Assembly: GCA_002408205.1 (NCBI GenBank)
Contig: DHQY01000003.1
Span: forward strand, 36,521-100,520
DNA length: 64,000 nucleotides
Source: Bacteroidales bacterium UBA5326
Lineage (GTDB): Bacteria > Bacteroidota > Bacteroidia > Bacteroidales > UBA932
Direction: 5' to 3'
The number at the start of each line of letters is the position of its first letter. Position 1 is the first letter of the stretch. A program made the translations under genes and the position numbers. The notes beneath the pieces are model-generated. The model was not told the DNA's origin and searched no databases. It saw only the letters and a list, made by a program, of their open reading frames with translations. Positions 34,529 to 43,393 of this stretch are shown piece by piece.

Positions 34529-36082
34529 CTACAGGTGCTTTATGGCATAATGTAACCGTTCCAGTGTTTCTTTTTTTCCAAGGACAGCCATAATATCAGC
34601 CATGCCGGGCCCTTTGGGAGCCCCCACAATACACAGGCGCAGGGCATTCATGACGGCTCCCGTTTTCAGTTCTTCTGCCGCGATCCATGTATGGAGCGCT
34701 TCTTCAATTTCGTGGATTCCAAAAGGTTCACATCCGGAAAGGACATCATATGCCTTTTGCATAAGAGCCGGTGTTTCTGCTTTCCAGTGTTTAGCCTGCT
34801 GTGCCTGATCAAAAAGGTGGGGCGCCTGAAAGAAAAAGAAGGAAAGATCCCAGAATTCATGCACAAAGCAGGCTCTTTCACGGATAAGCGAGACAACTTG
34901 AGCGGCTTTTTCCGGAGTCGCATCAATGCCCCTGTTTTTAAGGTCGGATAAATAGTGAACTGCGAGAGACTCGTTGGAGTGCATTCGCAAATATTGTTGA
35001 TTGAACCATTTAGCTTTTTCGGGATTAAAGCGGGCCCCCGATTTAACAACTCTTTCAATGGAGAAAGCCTCAATAAGTTCCTGCATTGAGAATAATTCCT
35101 GTTCGGTCCCGGGGTTCCATCCAAGTAAGGCAATAAGATTGACAAAAGCTTCCGGGAAGTATCCTTCTTCGCGGTATCCTCGTGACTTTTCCCCGGCAGG
35201 CCCGGTCCATTCCAGCGGAAAAACGGGAAAACCAAGCCGGTCGCCGTCGCGTTTACTCAATTTACCTTTGCCGTCGGGTTTCAGAAGCAGAGAAAGATGC
35301 GCGAATTCGGGCTGCTCTTCCTGCCAGCCGAATGCCTGGTAAAGCAGGTAATGCAGCGGAAGTGAAGGAAGCCATTCTTCACCGCGGATGACATGCGAAA
35401 TCTCCATAAGCCGGTCGTCCACTATGTTGGCCAGATGATAAGTCGGCAGACCGTCCTGCGCTTTCCAGAGCACCTTGTCGTCCAGTGTCGAGGTGTGGAC
35501 TTTCATCTCGCCCCGAATCATATCCTGCATATGTACTGTCTCATTTTCCGGAATTCTGAATCGTATAACCCAGTGGTCGTTTTCATTTATTCTGCGCTCT
35601 GTTTCCTCTTTGCTCATATGAAGGGAATTGTCCAAAGAGTTCCTTACCTTATAATTATAGGTAAATGTTTCTCCTTTTTCCTCATATTCTTTTCGCAGGA
35701 GTTCCAGGCTTTCGGCACTGTCAAAAGCATAGTAGGCATTTCTCTGTTCAATAAGCTGTTCTGCATATTGCCGGTACAGGTGTTTTCGCAGGCTTTGCCG
35801 GTAAGGAGCGTGGGGATGTCTTTGCGCAGGTTCTATGGCTACTGTCCCATTGGGAAGGACGCCCTCGTCGGGCACAATGCCGCACCAATTAAGCGCTTCT
35901 ATAATATAAGCTTCGGCTCCGGGGACAAAACGCTGAGAGTCGGTGTCTTCTATTCTCAGGATAAAATCACCGCCGTGTTGTTTGGCAAAAAGGTAATTGA
36001 ATAATGCGGTGCGTACACCACCCATATGAAGCGGCCCGGTGGGACTGGGGGCAAAACGCACCCTTACTTTTTCTGTTCGCAT
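34529..36082 (-). CDS. gltX: Glutamyl-tRNA synthetase
   Basis: Charges tRNA-Glu; class I synthetase. I chose the ATG at 36082 (MRTEKVRVRFAPSPTGPLHMGG), which begins one base after the ftsZ stop, giving 517 residues. The HIGH-type motif is HMGG, the KMSKS motif is KLSKRDG near residue 260. A further ATG ten codons upstream is in frame. C-terminal residues form the anticodon-binding helical domain. Placement directly after ftsZ on the same strand suggests it is read from the dcw operon. Confidence 0.96.
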   Translation of the reverse strand: MRTEKVRVRFAPSPTGPLHMGGVRTALFNYLFAKQHGGDFILRIEDTDSQRFVPGAEAYIIEALNWCGIVPDEGVLPNGTVAIEPAQRHPHAPYRQSLRKHLYRQYAEQLIEQRNAYYAFDSAESLELLRKEYEEKGETFTYNYKVRNSLDNSLHMSKEETERRINENDHWVIRFRIPENETVHMQDMIRGEMKVHTSTLDDKVLWKAQDGLPTYHLANIVDDRLMEISHVIRGEEWLPSLPLHYLLYQAFGWQEEQPEFAHLSLLLKPDGKGKLSKRDGDRLGFPVFPLEWTGPAGEKSRGYREEGYFPEAFVNLIALLGWNPGTEQELFSMQELIEAFSIERVVKSGARFNPEKAKWFNQQYLRMHSNESLAVHYLSDLKNRGIDATPEKAAQVVSLIRERACFVHEFWDLSFFFFQAPHLFDQAQQAKHWKAETPALMQKAYDVLSGCEPFGIHEIEEALHTWIAAEELKTGAVMNALRLCIVGAPKGPGMADIMAVLGKKETLERLHYAIKHL

Positions 36083-36083
36083 A

Positions 36084-37505
36084 TCAGTCTTGTGTTTGAT
36101 GTATGTATGCATTATCTGGACTCAGTCGTTGCTGTCCGTTCTTCTCTTCTATCTTAACGGGAGACGGTTCATACGTTTCGGGAGTGGAAGTCTGCTGAAA
36201 TTTCATGTTTTTTCGTTTGAAGGCCGGTATATTTTCCAGTTCCACAATATTCTGTCCCGGATCGAGAATCAGGACGGGTTTGCGTTGTCCCTGACCCGAT
36301 GTGCCGGTTCTTGCCGGTTGCTGGGGAGGAGCCGTAACAGGTGAATTTGTTGTGAATACACTCCGGCTGTTGGAGATCCTGAATTCTCCGTTATCGGGGA
36401 ATGATTCATCTCCGGTTGTCCTACGATCTTCTGTATGGGCTGTCTGCGGCATATCCCCAAGGTATACGGACTCTTTGGGCATTCCTTCTCCATCCCTTGA
36501 AGATCCGTACACGGCAATGGGGGGGAGCGAATGGATGCTAAATCCGGTAGCGATGACTGTAACCCGTATTTCGTCTTTTAACGCAGGATCACAAATGATT
36601 CCTCTCTTAAAATTAGAGACACCTCCCGTGTAATCTGCAATATAACTCATTATCTGGGAGAGCTCCGTCATTGAAAGCGCTTTTTCCTTTCCAGAAGTAA
36701 TGTTAATAAGCACGTTACGTGCCCGGGTAAGGTCCGCATCGTTTAAGAGAGGCGAGGTAAATGCCATGTCCACGGCTTTGAGCGCCCTGTTCTCTCCGGA
36801 CCCCGCTCCGGTTCCCATAAGCGCCATGCCGCTGTCTTTCATTACCATTTTTACATCGGCAAAGTCAACGTTCATGAACCCCGGACGGGTAATGATCTCG
36901 GATATACCTTTGACGGCTGTGTTTAAAATGTCATCCGTACGCTGGAAGGCTTCAAAAATGGGCAGATCGCCGTATGCGTTATATAGTTTTTCATTATCGA
37001 TGATGAGCATGGAATCGGCATGTTGCTGCATTTCCTGTATCCCTTCCAGGGCTCTTTTCAGGAACTCTTTGCCTTCGTCCCTGAAAGGGAGCGTGACTAC
37101 CCCTACCGTGAGCAGTCCCATTTCTCTCGCAATCTTTGCAATCACCGGTGCGGCCCCCGTGCCGGTGCCTCCTCCCATACCCGCGGTGATAAAGACCATT
37201 TCTGTGCTTCCTTCAAATAGTCCGCGTATACGTTCTTCGCTTTCGAGGGCGGCCTGACGGGCTACCTCGGGGTTACACCCCGCACCCCGTCCCCTGGTAA
37301 GCACATTGCCCAGCTGCAATTTGTCCGGTACAGGGCTCATATCCAGTGCCTGTGAATCTGTGTTGCATATAACAAAGTCCACATCGGTCAGCCCGGAGCG
37401 ATACATATGACTCACGGCGTTGCCACCTCCTCCGCCCACACCAATCACTTTTATGATGGACCTGTTATTTTCCCAATTGGTAGGTATCAATTCCTTTTCT
37501 TCCAT
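36084..37505 (-). CDS. ftsZ: Cell division protein FtsZ
   Basis: Tubulin-like GTPase that forms the Z ring at midcell. The 473 residues have IKVIGVGGGGGNAVSHMYRSG at the start, the tubulin signature GGGTGTGAAPV near residue 110, and the NVDFADVKMVM T7-loop region with catalytic Asp. A long variable linker (about 325-420) precedes a C-terminal peptide ENIPAFKRKN near residue 430, then a 37-residue hydrophilic tail. The usual conserved peptide is at the very end in other species, so the tail is extra. Follows ftsA by five bases. Confidence 0.97.
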   Translation of the reverse strand: MEEKELIPTNWENNRSIIKVIGVGGGGGNAVSHMYRSGLTDVDFVICNTDSQALDMSPVPDKLQLGNVLTRGRGAGCNPEVARQAALESEERIRGLFEGSTEMVFITAGMGGGTGTGAAPVIAKIAREMGLLTVGVVTLPFRDEGKEFLKRALEGIQEMQQHADSMLIIDNEKLYNAYGDLPIFEAFQRTDDILNTAVKGISEIITRPGFMNVDFADVKMVMKDSGMALMGTGAGSGENRALKAVDMAFTSPLLNDADLTRARNVLINITSGKEKALSMTELSQIMSYIADYTGGVSNFKRGIICDPALKDEIRVTVIATGFSIHSLPPIAVYGSSRDGEGMPKESVYLGDMPQTAHTEDRRTTGDESFPDNGEFRISNSRSVFTTNSPVTAPPQQPARTGTSGQGQRKPVLILDPGQNIVELENIPAFKRKNMKFQQTSTPETYEPSPVKIEEKNGQQRLSPDNAYIHQTQD

Positions 37506-37510
37506 TAATA

Positions 37511-38851
37511 TTATGCCTCGTTATCTTGTTCTGTAAAATACTTTCCTATATTGGTAAAAATGTTACCAATGCCTCCGGAACTTTCCGTCTTTTCCTTTTT
37601 CACTTTAGGAGCTTTTTCTATCTTATTCTGTTTGGCGGGTGTTTTTGTTTCCACACCCGCAAAAATGGCTTCTAAATCCATTTGCTGTTCCGTTACCGGA
37701 CCGCATACGGGTTCAAATCCCTGCATCAGCAAACCCACGGCACAGGAATAGGTTACGCTGTTAACCTCATCGCAATCATCAAATTCTATGCCCCGGGGAC
37801 GTGCAATTCGTGCATCGTATCCGGTTTTATACTTGATGAATTGAGACAGATGGGTTAACAGGGCACCGCCTCCTGTCAGTACTATTCCGGCCGGAAGTTT
37901 TTCTGCGTAACCGCTTTGCCTGATCTCGTAAATCACGGCTTCAAGGATTTCTTCCATTCGGGCTTCTATGATATTGGCCAGGAACCGAAACGGTACCTCC
38001 CTCGGCTCACGGCCTCCAATACCCGAGATGACAATAGACTTGTTTTCCGGGGCCAGATCTACATAACAGGAGCCGTACTGGATCTTCATCTGTTCTGCCT
38101 GACGCAGCGTTACTTCACATCCCTGGCGAATATCCTCTGTAATAACATTGCCACCGAAAGGAATTACGGCTGTGTGTCTTATGATATTGTCGTGATATAT
38201 AAGCAGGTCTGTGGTGCCTCCGCCAATGTCCACCATGGCCACACCCAGTTCTTTTTCGTCGTCCTGCAGCACCGCAGAGGCCGAGGCCATTGGCTCCAGT
38301 ACAAGTTTTGACAGTCTGAGACCGGCACTTTCTATACATCGCCTGGTATGTTGGGCCGATACCGATTTACCTATAAAGAGCCGGTAATTGGCCTCAATGC
38401 AACCGCCGCACATACCGGCAGGATTAGGTATGCTTCTGTACTCATCTACATGGTACGACTGCGGAACCACATGAAGTACCTCTTCCCCCGGATCGACACG
38501 GGAGTTGAACATATTCCTGCGCATGTTATCCACTTCGTCCTGCGTGATCTCCTCCATTTTATTACTTCTGTTGATTGTACTGCTGGCCGCCTTGCACCGG
38601 ATGTACTGGCCTGCAATTCCCACCACGACGTCACGTGCGGGTTTGCCCGTTCTTTCTTCCAGTTCACTCAACAAAGGTCTGAGAGAGTTCAGGACGCTTT
38701 GATTGTTGATTACCTCTCCTCTCATTATTCCTTGCGAAGGGGCTTCACAAGCGGCAATCACCTTATATCCGTCGGGCGTTCTGGTCCCGGCCAGACATAC
38801 GATCTTGGTGGTGCCTAAATCTATTACTGAGATTGTCTTTTCCATGGGCAT
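37511..38851 (-). CDS. ftsA: Cell division protein FtsA
   Basis: Actin-like ATPase that tethers FtsZ to the membrane. The ATG at 38851 (MPMEKTISVIDLGTTKIVCLAG) gives 446 residues; a second start two codons later is possible. The actin-fold motifs are present: DLGTTK (phosphate 1), VAMVDIGGGTTDLLIYHD near residue 185 (phosphate 2), and VLTGGGALLTH (adenosine site). The 1C interdomain region lies between residues 85 and 165. After about residue 380 comes a Lys-rich linker and a C-terminus ending IGKYFTEQDNEA, a possible amphipathic membrane anchor. Confidence 0.96.
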   Translation of the reverse strand: MPMEKTISVIDLGTTKIVCLAGTRTPDGYKVIAACEAPSQGIMRGEVINNQSVLNSLRPLLSELEERTGKPARDVVVGIAGQYIRCKAASSTINRSNKMEEITQDEVDNMRRNMFNSRVDPGEEVLHVVPQSYHVDEYRSIPNPAGMCGGCIEANYRLFIGKSVSAQHTRRCIESAGLRLSKLVLEPMASASAVLQDDEKELGVAMVDIGGGTTDLLIYHDNIIRHTAVIPFGGNVITEDIRQGCEVTLRQAEQMKIQYGSCYVDLAPENKSIVISGIGGREPREVPFRFLANIIEARMEEILEAVIYEIRQSGYAEKLPAGIVLTGGGALLTHLSQFIKYKTGYDARIARPRGIEFDDCDEVNSVTYSCAVGLLMQGFEPVCGPVTEQQMDLEAIFAGVETKTPAKQNKIEKAPKVKKEKTESSGGIGNIFTNIGKYFTEQDNEA

Positions 38852-38858
38852 ATATCTA

Positions 38859-39671
38859 TTACGGTTTTTTACTTGGTTCTGTTTTTCTGAATGTACATAC
38901 GATCTGATCGCCAAAACGTGCATCTATCGTATCGTACATTACTTTTGCATTGAGTGGTACAAGTACCCGGTAGAATTCATAAAGCTTGTGCATTTTGTAG
39001 GCATGATTCTCCAGGCTTCCTATCATCAGACACAAATCTTCTTCAAGCGGTACAATGTGAATATCGTCGGAGCGGTTCACAAAAACTCTTTTGACCTGAC
39101 GGTTCCAGAACGGATGTTCACCAATATAGTTGTTCAGGCTGTTTAGTTCCAGCATCCAGTCATCGGAGGGAGCAATATACCCCCTGTAATTGGCGGGGTA
39201 CTGGAAGGGAATATCTCCGGTGACAGTCAACACGGGCATCCTGTAGGGGTTGACCATGGGAAAAAGGTATTGTTGGTTCGAGACAAAAAAACTGCCTTTT
39301 GGGGTGTCCATCCTGAAGATCGGTTTATGTTGAAGGAGATCGAGCCGTAATGTGCCGTCAACAGTTCTTACGGCGTTACACTTTTTTATCGAAGCAAATG
39401 ATTCGAGTTGTTTTTCCAGGCGTGTGAAATCTATCTCGTCAATATTTTTACCCGGCAGGGATATATGTTCCCTGTCCAGATAAACCGCAACTTCACCTGC
39501 TCCTGTCAACGGATTCCGTACACTGTCTTTTACAGTGATGATCACATTCTGACAACGAGCAGACTCGCCCCGTGCTCTTACCAGAGTGGCGGCAAAATAA
39601 AAATAGGCCCCCAGAGCTGCCGTCAGCACGGTTATTCCCAGAATATATCCTATTTTCCTTAACAGAGTCAT
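38859..39671 (-). CDS. ftsQ: Cell division protein FtsQ
   Basis: Divisome scaffold protein, single-pass inner-membrane type, 270 residues. One membrane segment (about residues 7-29: IGYILGITVLTAALGAYFYFAAT) is followed by a periplasmic region with a POTRA-like domain (about 45-115) and a beta domain (to about 260). Sequence similarity in this family is low; its position between murC (four-base overlap) and ftsA supports the call. Confidence 0.87.
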   Translation of the reverse strand: MTLLRKIGYILGITVLTAALGAYFYFAATLVRARGESARCQNVIITVKDSVRNPLTGAGEVAVYLDREHISLPGKNIDEIDFTRLEKQLESFASIKKCNAVRTVDGTLRLDLLQHKPIFRMDTPKGSFFVSNQQYLFPMVNPYRMPVLTVTGDIPFQYPANYRGYIAPSDDWMLELNSLNNYIGEHPFWNRQVKRVFVNRSDDIHIVPLEEDLCLMIGSLENHAYKMHKLYEFYRVLVPLNAKVMYDTIDARFGDQIVCTFRKTEPSKKP

Positions 39672-41041
39672 GCGTTCAATTCTTTGAGTGTATCGGTTAT
39701 TGTTCCGGTCAGGCGGTCAATGTTTCCGGCTCCCAGTGTGAGCAGTACCGAGGGTTTCTCCTTTCTGAGGAATCCTTTGACCTCAGAAGGTTCAAGTATC
39801 ATTTTATCTTTCCCCGGAATTAATTTCAGGATCATTTCTGAATTCACTCCGGGAATGGGCAGTTCCCGGGCAGGATATACGGGCAACAAAATGACCCGGT
39901 CAAGCAGGCTCAGGCTTAAAGCGAATTCGTCTGCAAAATCCCTGGTCCGTGTATAGAGGTGTGGCTGAAAGATACCGGTGATTTCTCTATCGGGAAACCA
40001 TTCTTTCACAGAGTTGATAGTGGCACGTATTTCCTCCGGGTGATGTGCATAATCATCTATATAACAACACGTTTTGCTTTGATATTTTATATCCATGCGT
40101 CTTTCCACTCCTCTGAACGATGCCAGAGCCTTCTTTACTTCCAGAGGAGCTATTCCATAGGAAAGCGCCATGGCAGCGGCTCCTACTGCGTTTTCTACGT
40201 TTAGCCGGCCCGGAATTCCCAGGAGGCAATCGGGCATGCATTCTCCTTTGAAATGTAAGTGAAATAACATGCTGCCATCTTCTTCCACACGGTAATTATC
40301 TGCATAATAGTCGCAGGGTACATTCGCCGCGTAACGGTAAACCGATACATTGTCCCGCAGTCTGAGCTGCAGGTCCACGTTGTGTTTAAGAATGAGCGTT
40401 CCGCCGGGTATTATCTGCGAGGCAAATTGAGAGAATGCTTCCTTTACTGCTGCATGGGTACCGTAAATATCCAGGTGGTCGGCGTCTGTGGCCGTTATGA
40501 GTGCGAATTCCGGAAAAAGACGAAGGAATGAACGGTCAAACTCATCGGCTTCTGCCACCAGGGCAGGATTCCTGCTCAACAATAAGTTACTGTTGTAATT
40601 TTTTGATATACCGCCCAGGAAAGCAGTACATCCCTCGCCGCTGCTTTGCAGTATATGAGCGAGAAGGGTAGAGGTGGTGGTTTTGCCGTGCGTCCCTGCG
40701 ATAGCCAGGGTACGGTGGTTTTCGGCAATATGTCCCAGGGCTACGGATCGCTTAATGATCCTGAAATCGTAGTGGCGGAAAAACTCCCATTCTTTATGTT
40801 CTGTGGGGATGGCGGGCGTATAAATGATCAGTGTGTTTTCTTTATTGTTGCATACTTCCGGTGGAATAGACGAAGGATCATCCGAATAATGGACGGGAAT
40901 TCCTTCGTTCTCCAGCTGACGGGTCAAAGCAGAAGGCGTAAGATCATAGCCGCTTACGAAAGCACCTGCGTGTTTGTAGTAACGCGCCAGGGCGCTCATA
41001 CCTATGCCTCCTATTCCAAGGAAATATACGTTTTGTATCAT
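39668..41041 (-). CDS. murC: UDP-N-acetylmuramate-L-alanine ligase
   Basis: Adds L-alanine to UDP-MurNAc, starting the stem peptide. The 457 residues begin MIQNVYFLGIGGIGMSALARYY, include the ATP-binding AIAGTHGKTTTSTLLAHIL near residue 115, and DYAHHPEEIRATI near residue 330. The Mur ligase middle and C-terminal domains are complete. Overlaps ftsQ and murG by four bases on each side. Confidence 0.97.
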   Translation of the reverse strand: MIQNVYFLGIGGIGMSALARYYKHAGAFVSGYDLTPSALTRQLENEGIPVHYSDDPSSIPPEVCNNKENTLIIYTPAIPTEHKEWEFFRHYDFRIIKRSVALGHIAENHRTLAIAGTHGKTTTSTLLAHILQSSGEGCTAFLGGISKNYNSNLLLSRNPALVAEADEFDRSFLRLFPEFALITATDADHLDIYGTHAAVKEAFSQFASQIIPGGTLILKHNVDLQLRLRDNVSVYRYAANVPCDYYADNYRVEEDGSMLFHLHFKGECMPDCLLGIPGRLNVENAVGAAAMALSYGIAPLEVKKALASFRGVERRMDIKYQSKTCCYIDDYAHHPEEIRATINSVKEWFPDREITGIFQPHLYTRTRDFADEFALSLSLLDRVILLPVYPARELPIPGVNSEMILKLIPGKDKMILEPSEVKGFLRKEKPSVLLTLGAGNIDRLTGTITDTLKELNA

Positions 41042-42159
41042 TTTTCTAATATTATTTCTGCTATTTGTGAGGCTGCATCAGGGCGGCTAATTTTTAATAT
41101 ATTGTACGAAAAGAGATTTATTTTCTCAGGATCTTTTATGAGTTTCAGTGCAGCAGGCATAAGTTCTGTCTGTGCGTCGGCATCACGGATCAGAAGTCCG
41201 GCATCTTCTTTTACCAGCGCCATGGCATTATGTGTCTGGTGATCTTCGGCCACGTTGGGTGATGGCACAAAAATGCAGGCTTTTCCGGCTATACACAGCT
41301 CAGAGATGCTTCCGGCTCCGGCCCTTGATATAACCACATCGGCCACTGCATAGGCAAGGTCCATACGCGAAAGAAAATCATACAAAAACACAGGGATTCC
41401 CGTATATGTATTCATTGCAGCCGTAGCGGCTTCTTTGCCGGACCGTCCGCATTGCCATATCACCTGAATGCCGCTTTCTGCCGCAAGGGGGAGAAAGTCA
41501 ATCATACACCGGTTAAGGGTAGCGGCTCCCAGGCTGCCGCCTATGACCAGCAATGTCTTCTTATGCGGATCGAGCCCAAAGAATGCAAGTGCCGAGGCTT
41601 TTTGTTGCGCATCTGCCAGTCTGATTTGGCTGCGAATCGGATTCCCGGTTAGCACTATCTTTTCGGCAGGGAAAAATTTATCCATGTCCGGGTAGGCAAC
41701 AAAGATTTTTTCTGCCTTTCCGGCAAGTATTTTATTTGTTTTTCCGGCAAATCCGTTCTGTTCCTGTAGATAGTAAGGTATCCTTCGGCGACTTGCCGCC
41801 CACAGAAGCGGTCCGCTGGCATACCCTCCTACACCAACGGCTACATGGGGCTTAAAATCCCGGAGTATTCTGCCGGCTTCCCTGATACTTTTCAGGAGTC
41901 TGATGGGTAACGCAAGATTGCTTATTAATGCAGACGGTGAATAACCGCGCTGCAACCCGGCAATGGGCAATCCCTTTATACGATAACCGGCAGATGGCAC
42001 TTTCTCCATTTCCATTCTGCCGGTGGCTCCGACAAAAAGGATCTCGGCGTCCGGCTCCAGCTTCTTTATTGCATCGGCAATAGCAATGGCCGGATAGATA
42101 TGTCCTCCGGTCCCGCCTCCGCTAATGATAATCCTGTGTGTTTCTTTATTTTTTTTCAT
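41038..42159 (-). CDS. murG: Lipid II synthase glycosyltransferase MurG
   Basis: Transfers GlcNAc to lipid I, forming lipid II at the inner face of the membrane. The ATG at 42159 (MKKNKETHRIIISGGGTGGHIYP) gives 373 residues; the upstream frame is an extension inside ftsW. Family motifs: GGGTGGHIYPAIAIADAI, VGVGGYASGPLLWAA and LLVIGGSLGAATLN, with VISRAGAGSISELCI in the C-terminal donor-binding domain. The start is within the ftsW coding end (14-base overlap). Confidence 0.96.
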   Translation of the reverse strand: MKKNKETHRIIISGGGTGGHIYPAIAIADAIKKLEPDAEILFVGATGRMEMEKVPSAGYRIKGLPIAGLQRGYSPSALISNLALPIRLLKSIREAGRILRDFKPHVAVGVGGYASGPLLWAASRRRIPYYLQEQNGFAGKTNKILAGKAEKIFVAYPDMDKFFPAEKIVLTGNPIRSQIRLADAQQKASALAFFGLDPHKKTLLVIGGSLGAATLNRCMIDFLPLAAESGIQVIWQCGRSGKEAATAAMNTYTGIPVFLYDFLSRMDLAYAVADVVISRAGAGSISELCIAGKACIFVPSPNVAEDHQTHNAMALVKEDAGLLIRDADAQTELMPAALKLIKDPEKINLFSYNILKISRPDAASQIAEIILEK

Positions 42160-43393
42160 CTTGATTTTCAATACTGTATTCAATATCTGTATTATCTGAC
42201 GTGCCGGATTGCTCGTCCTGAAGGGCACGGCTCACCGAGATCATCATTCCAAAAGAGATACTGACGGCCAATACGGATGATCCGCCGGAACTGATCATGG
42301 GCAGTGTCTGGCCGGTTACCGGCAGCAATCCCACATTCACAAGGATGTGAATGAGCGCCTGAGTTACAATGAGGATTCCCAGTCCGCAGACCAGCATGGA
42401 AGAGAATACCTTCCTGCAGACCTTGGCAATGAGTATCACACTGTACAACAGCCAGAAATAAAGCCCAATTACAAATACGCCGCCAATCAGACCGGTTTCT
42501 TCCACAATGATCGAATAAATATAATCGCTGTTGGACAGTGGCAGGACATGACGCAACGTCCCGTTTCCGGGAATCTTTCCTGCGATTCCCCCGGTGGCTA
42601 TGGCTACTTTTGAATAGATCACCTGGTCGTTCTCGGCTTCATCTTCTCCTGTTGATTCTCCTATCTCCAGGAAGCCCATGATGCGCTTCTCAACGGTTTC
42701 TATTCGTGATGTGCTCAGGTGGTTTTCATCGTCGTTTCTGATGGCGCGCTGTAACGCATATATGCCGTATGCCAGCCCGGCAAGGAGTAAAACAATCCCT
42801 GCGGCTTTTGCGATATAACTAAACCGGATATTGGAGATCAGGAGCATTATAAAAATAGTGAAAGCCAGTATGGACCCGGTGGAAAAACCTTCCCAGATAA
42901 TTGGAATAATAAAAAGCATCGAAGGTATGAAGAGCCTGATCATAAAATCTTTAAAAGACTTCATTTTATCTTCTTCCAATACCTTGGCAACAAACATTAC
43001 CAGGGCGATCTTGGCGAATTCCGACGGTTGAAATGAGAACCCAAAGAATGAGATCCATCGGGTACCCTCATTCCGGCTCTCTCCGGCAAATAGTGTGATT
43101 ATCACTATAATAAGTGCGATCAGGTAAACAATATAGGATAGTGTTCTGTAGACGCGCAGAGGTATCAGGTGACATATGAATATTACAACCAGTCCGGCAA
43201 TGATAAAGTTCATTTGCTTAATCATAATGGAGAATGTGGTAGTGTTCTCCATAACGGCTATCCGGCTCGATGAAGAGTATACAAAAACCAGCGACAGGAG
43301 AGAAAAGACAATCACAAGCGCCCAAAGGGATTTGTCTCCTTTCAGCCTGACGGAAAAACGGCGGTTTTCTGTTATGTTCTCTTTCTTTGGCAT
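42146..43393 (-). CDS. ftsW: Cell division protein FtsW (SEDS glycosyltransferase)
   Basis: Polytopic septal peptidoglycan polymerase of the SEDS family that works with the class B penicillin-binding protein encoded in the same cluster. The 415 residues contain about ten membrane segments. The conserved motif near residue 115 reads GTRWISFFGFSFQPSEFAKIALVMFVAK, and the C-terminal motif LPVTGQTLPMISSGGSSVLAV. The last 20 or so residues are acidic and hydrophilic. Its ATG overlaps the murD stop by one base. Confidence 0.95.
   Translation of the reverse strand: MPKKENITENRRFSVRLKGDKSLWALVIVFSLLSLVFVYSSSSRIAVMENTTTFSIMIKQMNFIIAGLVVIFICHLIPLRVYRTLSYIVYLIALIIVIITLFAGESRNEGTRWISFFGFSFQPSEFAKIALVMFVAKVLEEDKMKSFKDFMIRLFIPSMLFIIPIIWEGFSTGSILAFTIFIMLLISNIRFSYIAKAAGIVLLLAGLAYGIYALQRAIRNDDENHLSTSRIETVEKRIMGFLEIGESTGEDEAENDQVIYSKVAIATGGIAGKIPGNGTLRHVLPLSNSDYIYSIIVEETGLIGGVFVIGLYFWLLYSVILIAKVCRKVFSSMLVCGLGILIVTQALIHILVNVGLLPVTGQTLPMISSGGSSVLAVSISFGMMISVSRALQDEQSGTSDNTDIEYSIENQDEKK

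Noticed and set aside
35393..36004. 203-codon open frame on the plus strand
   Set aside because: Antisense to gltX; no domain signs.
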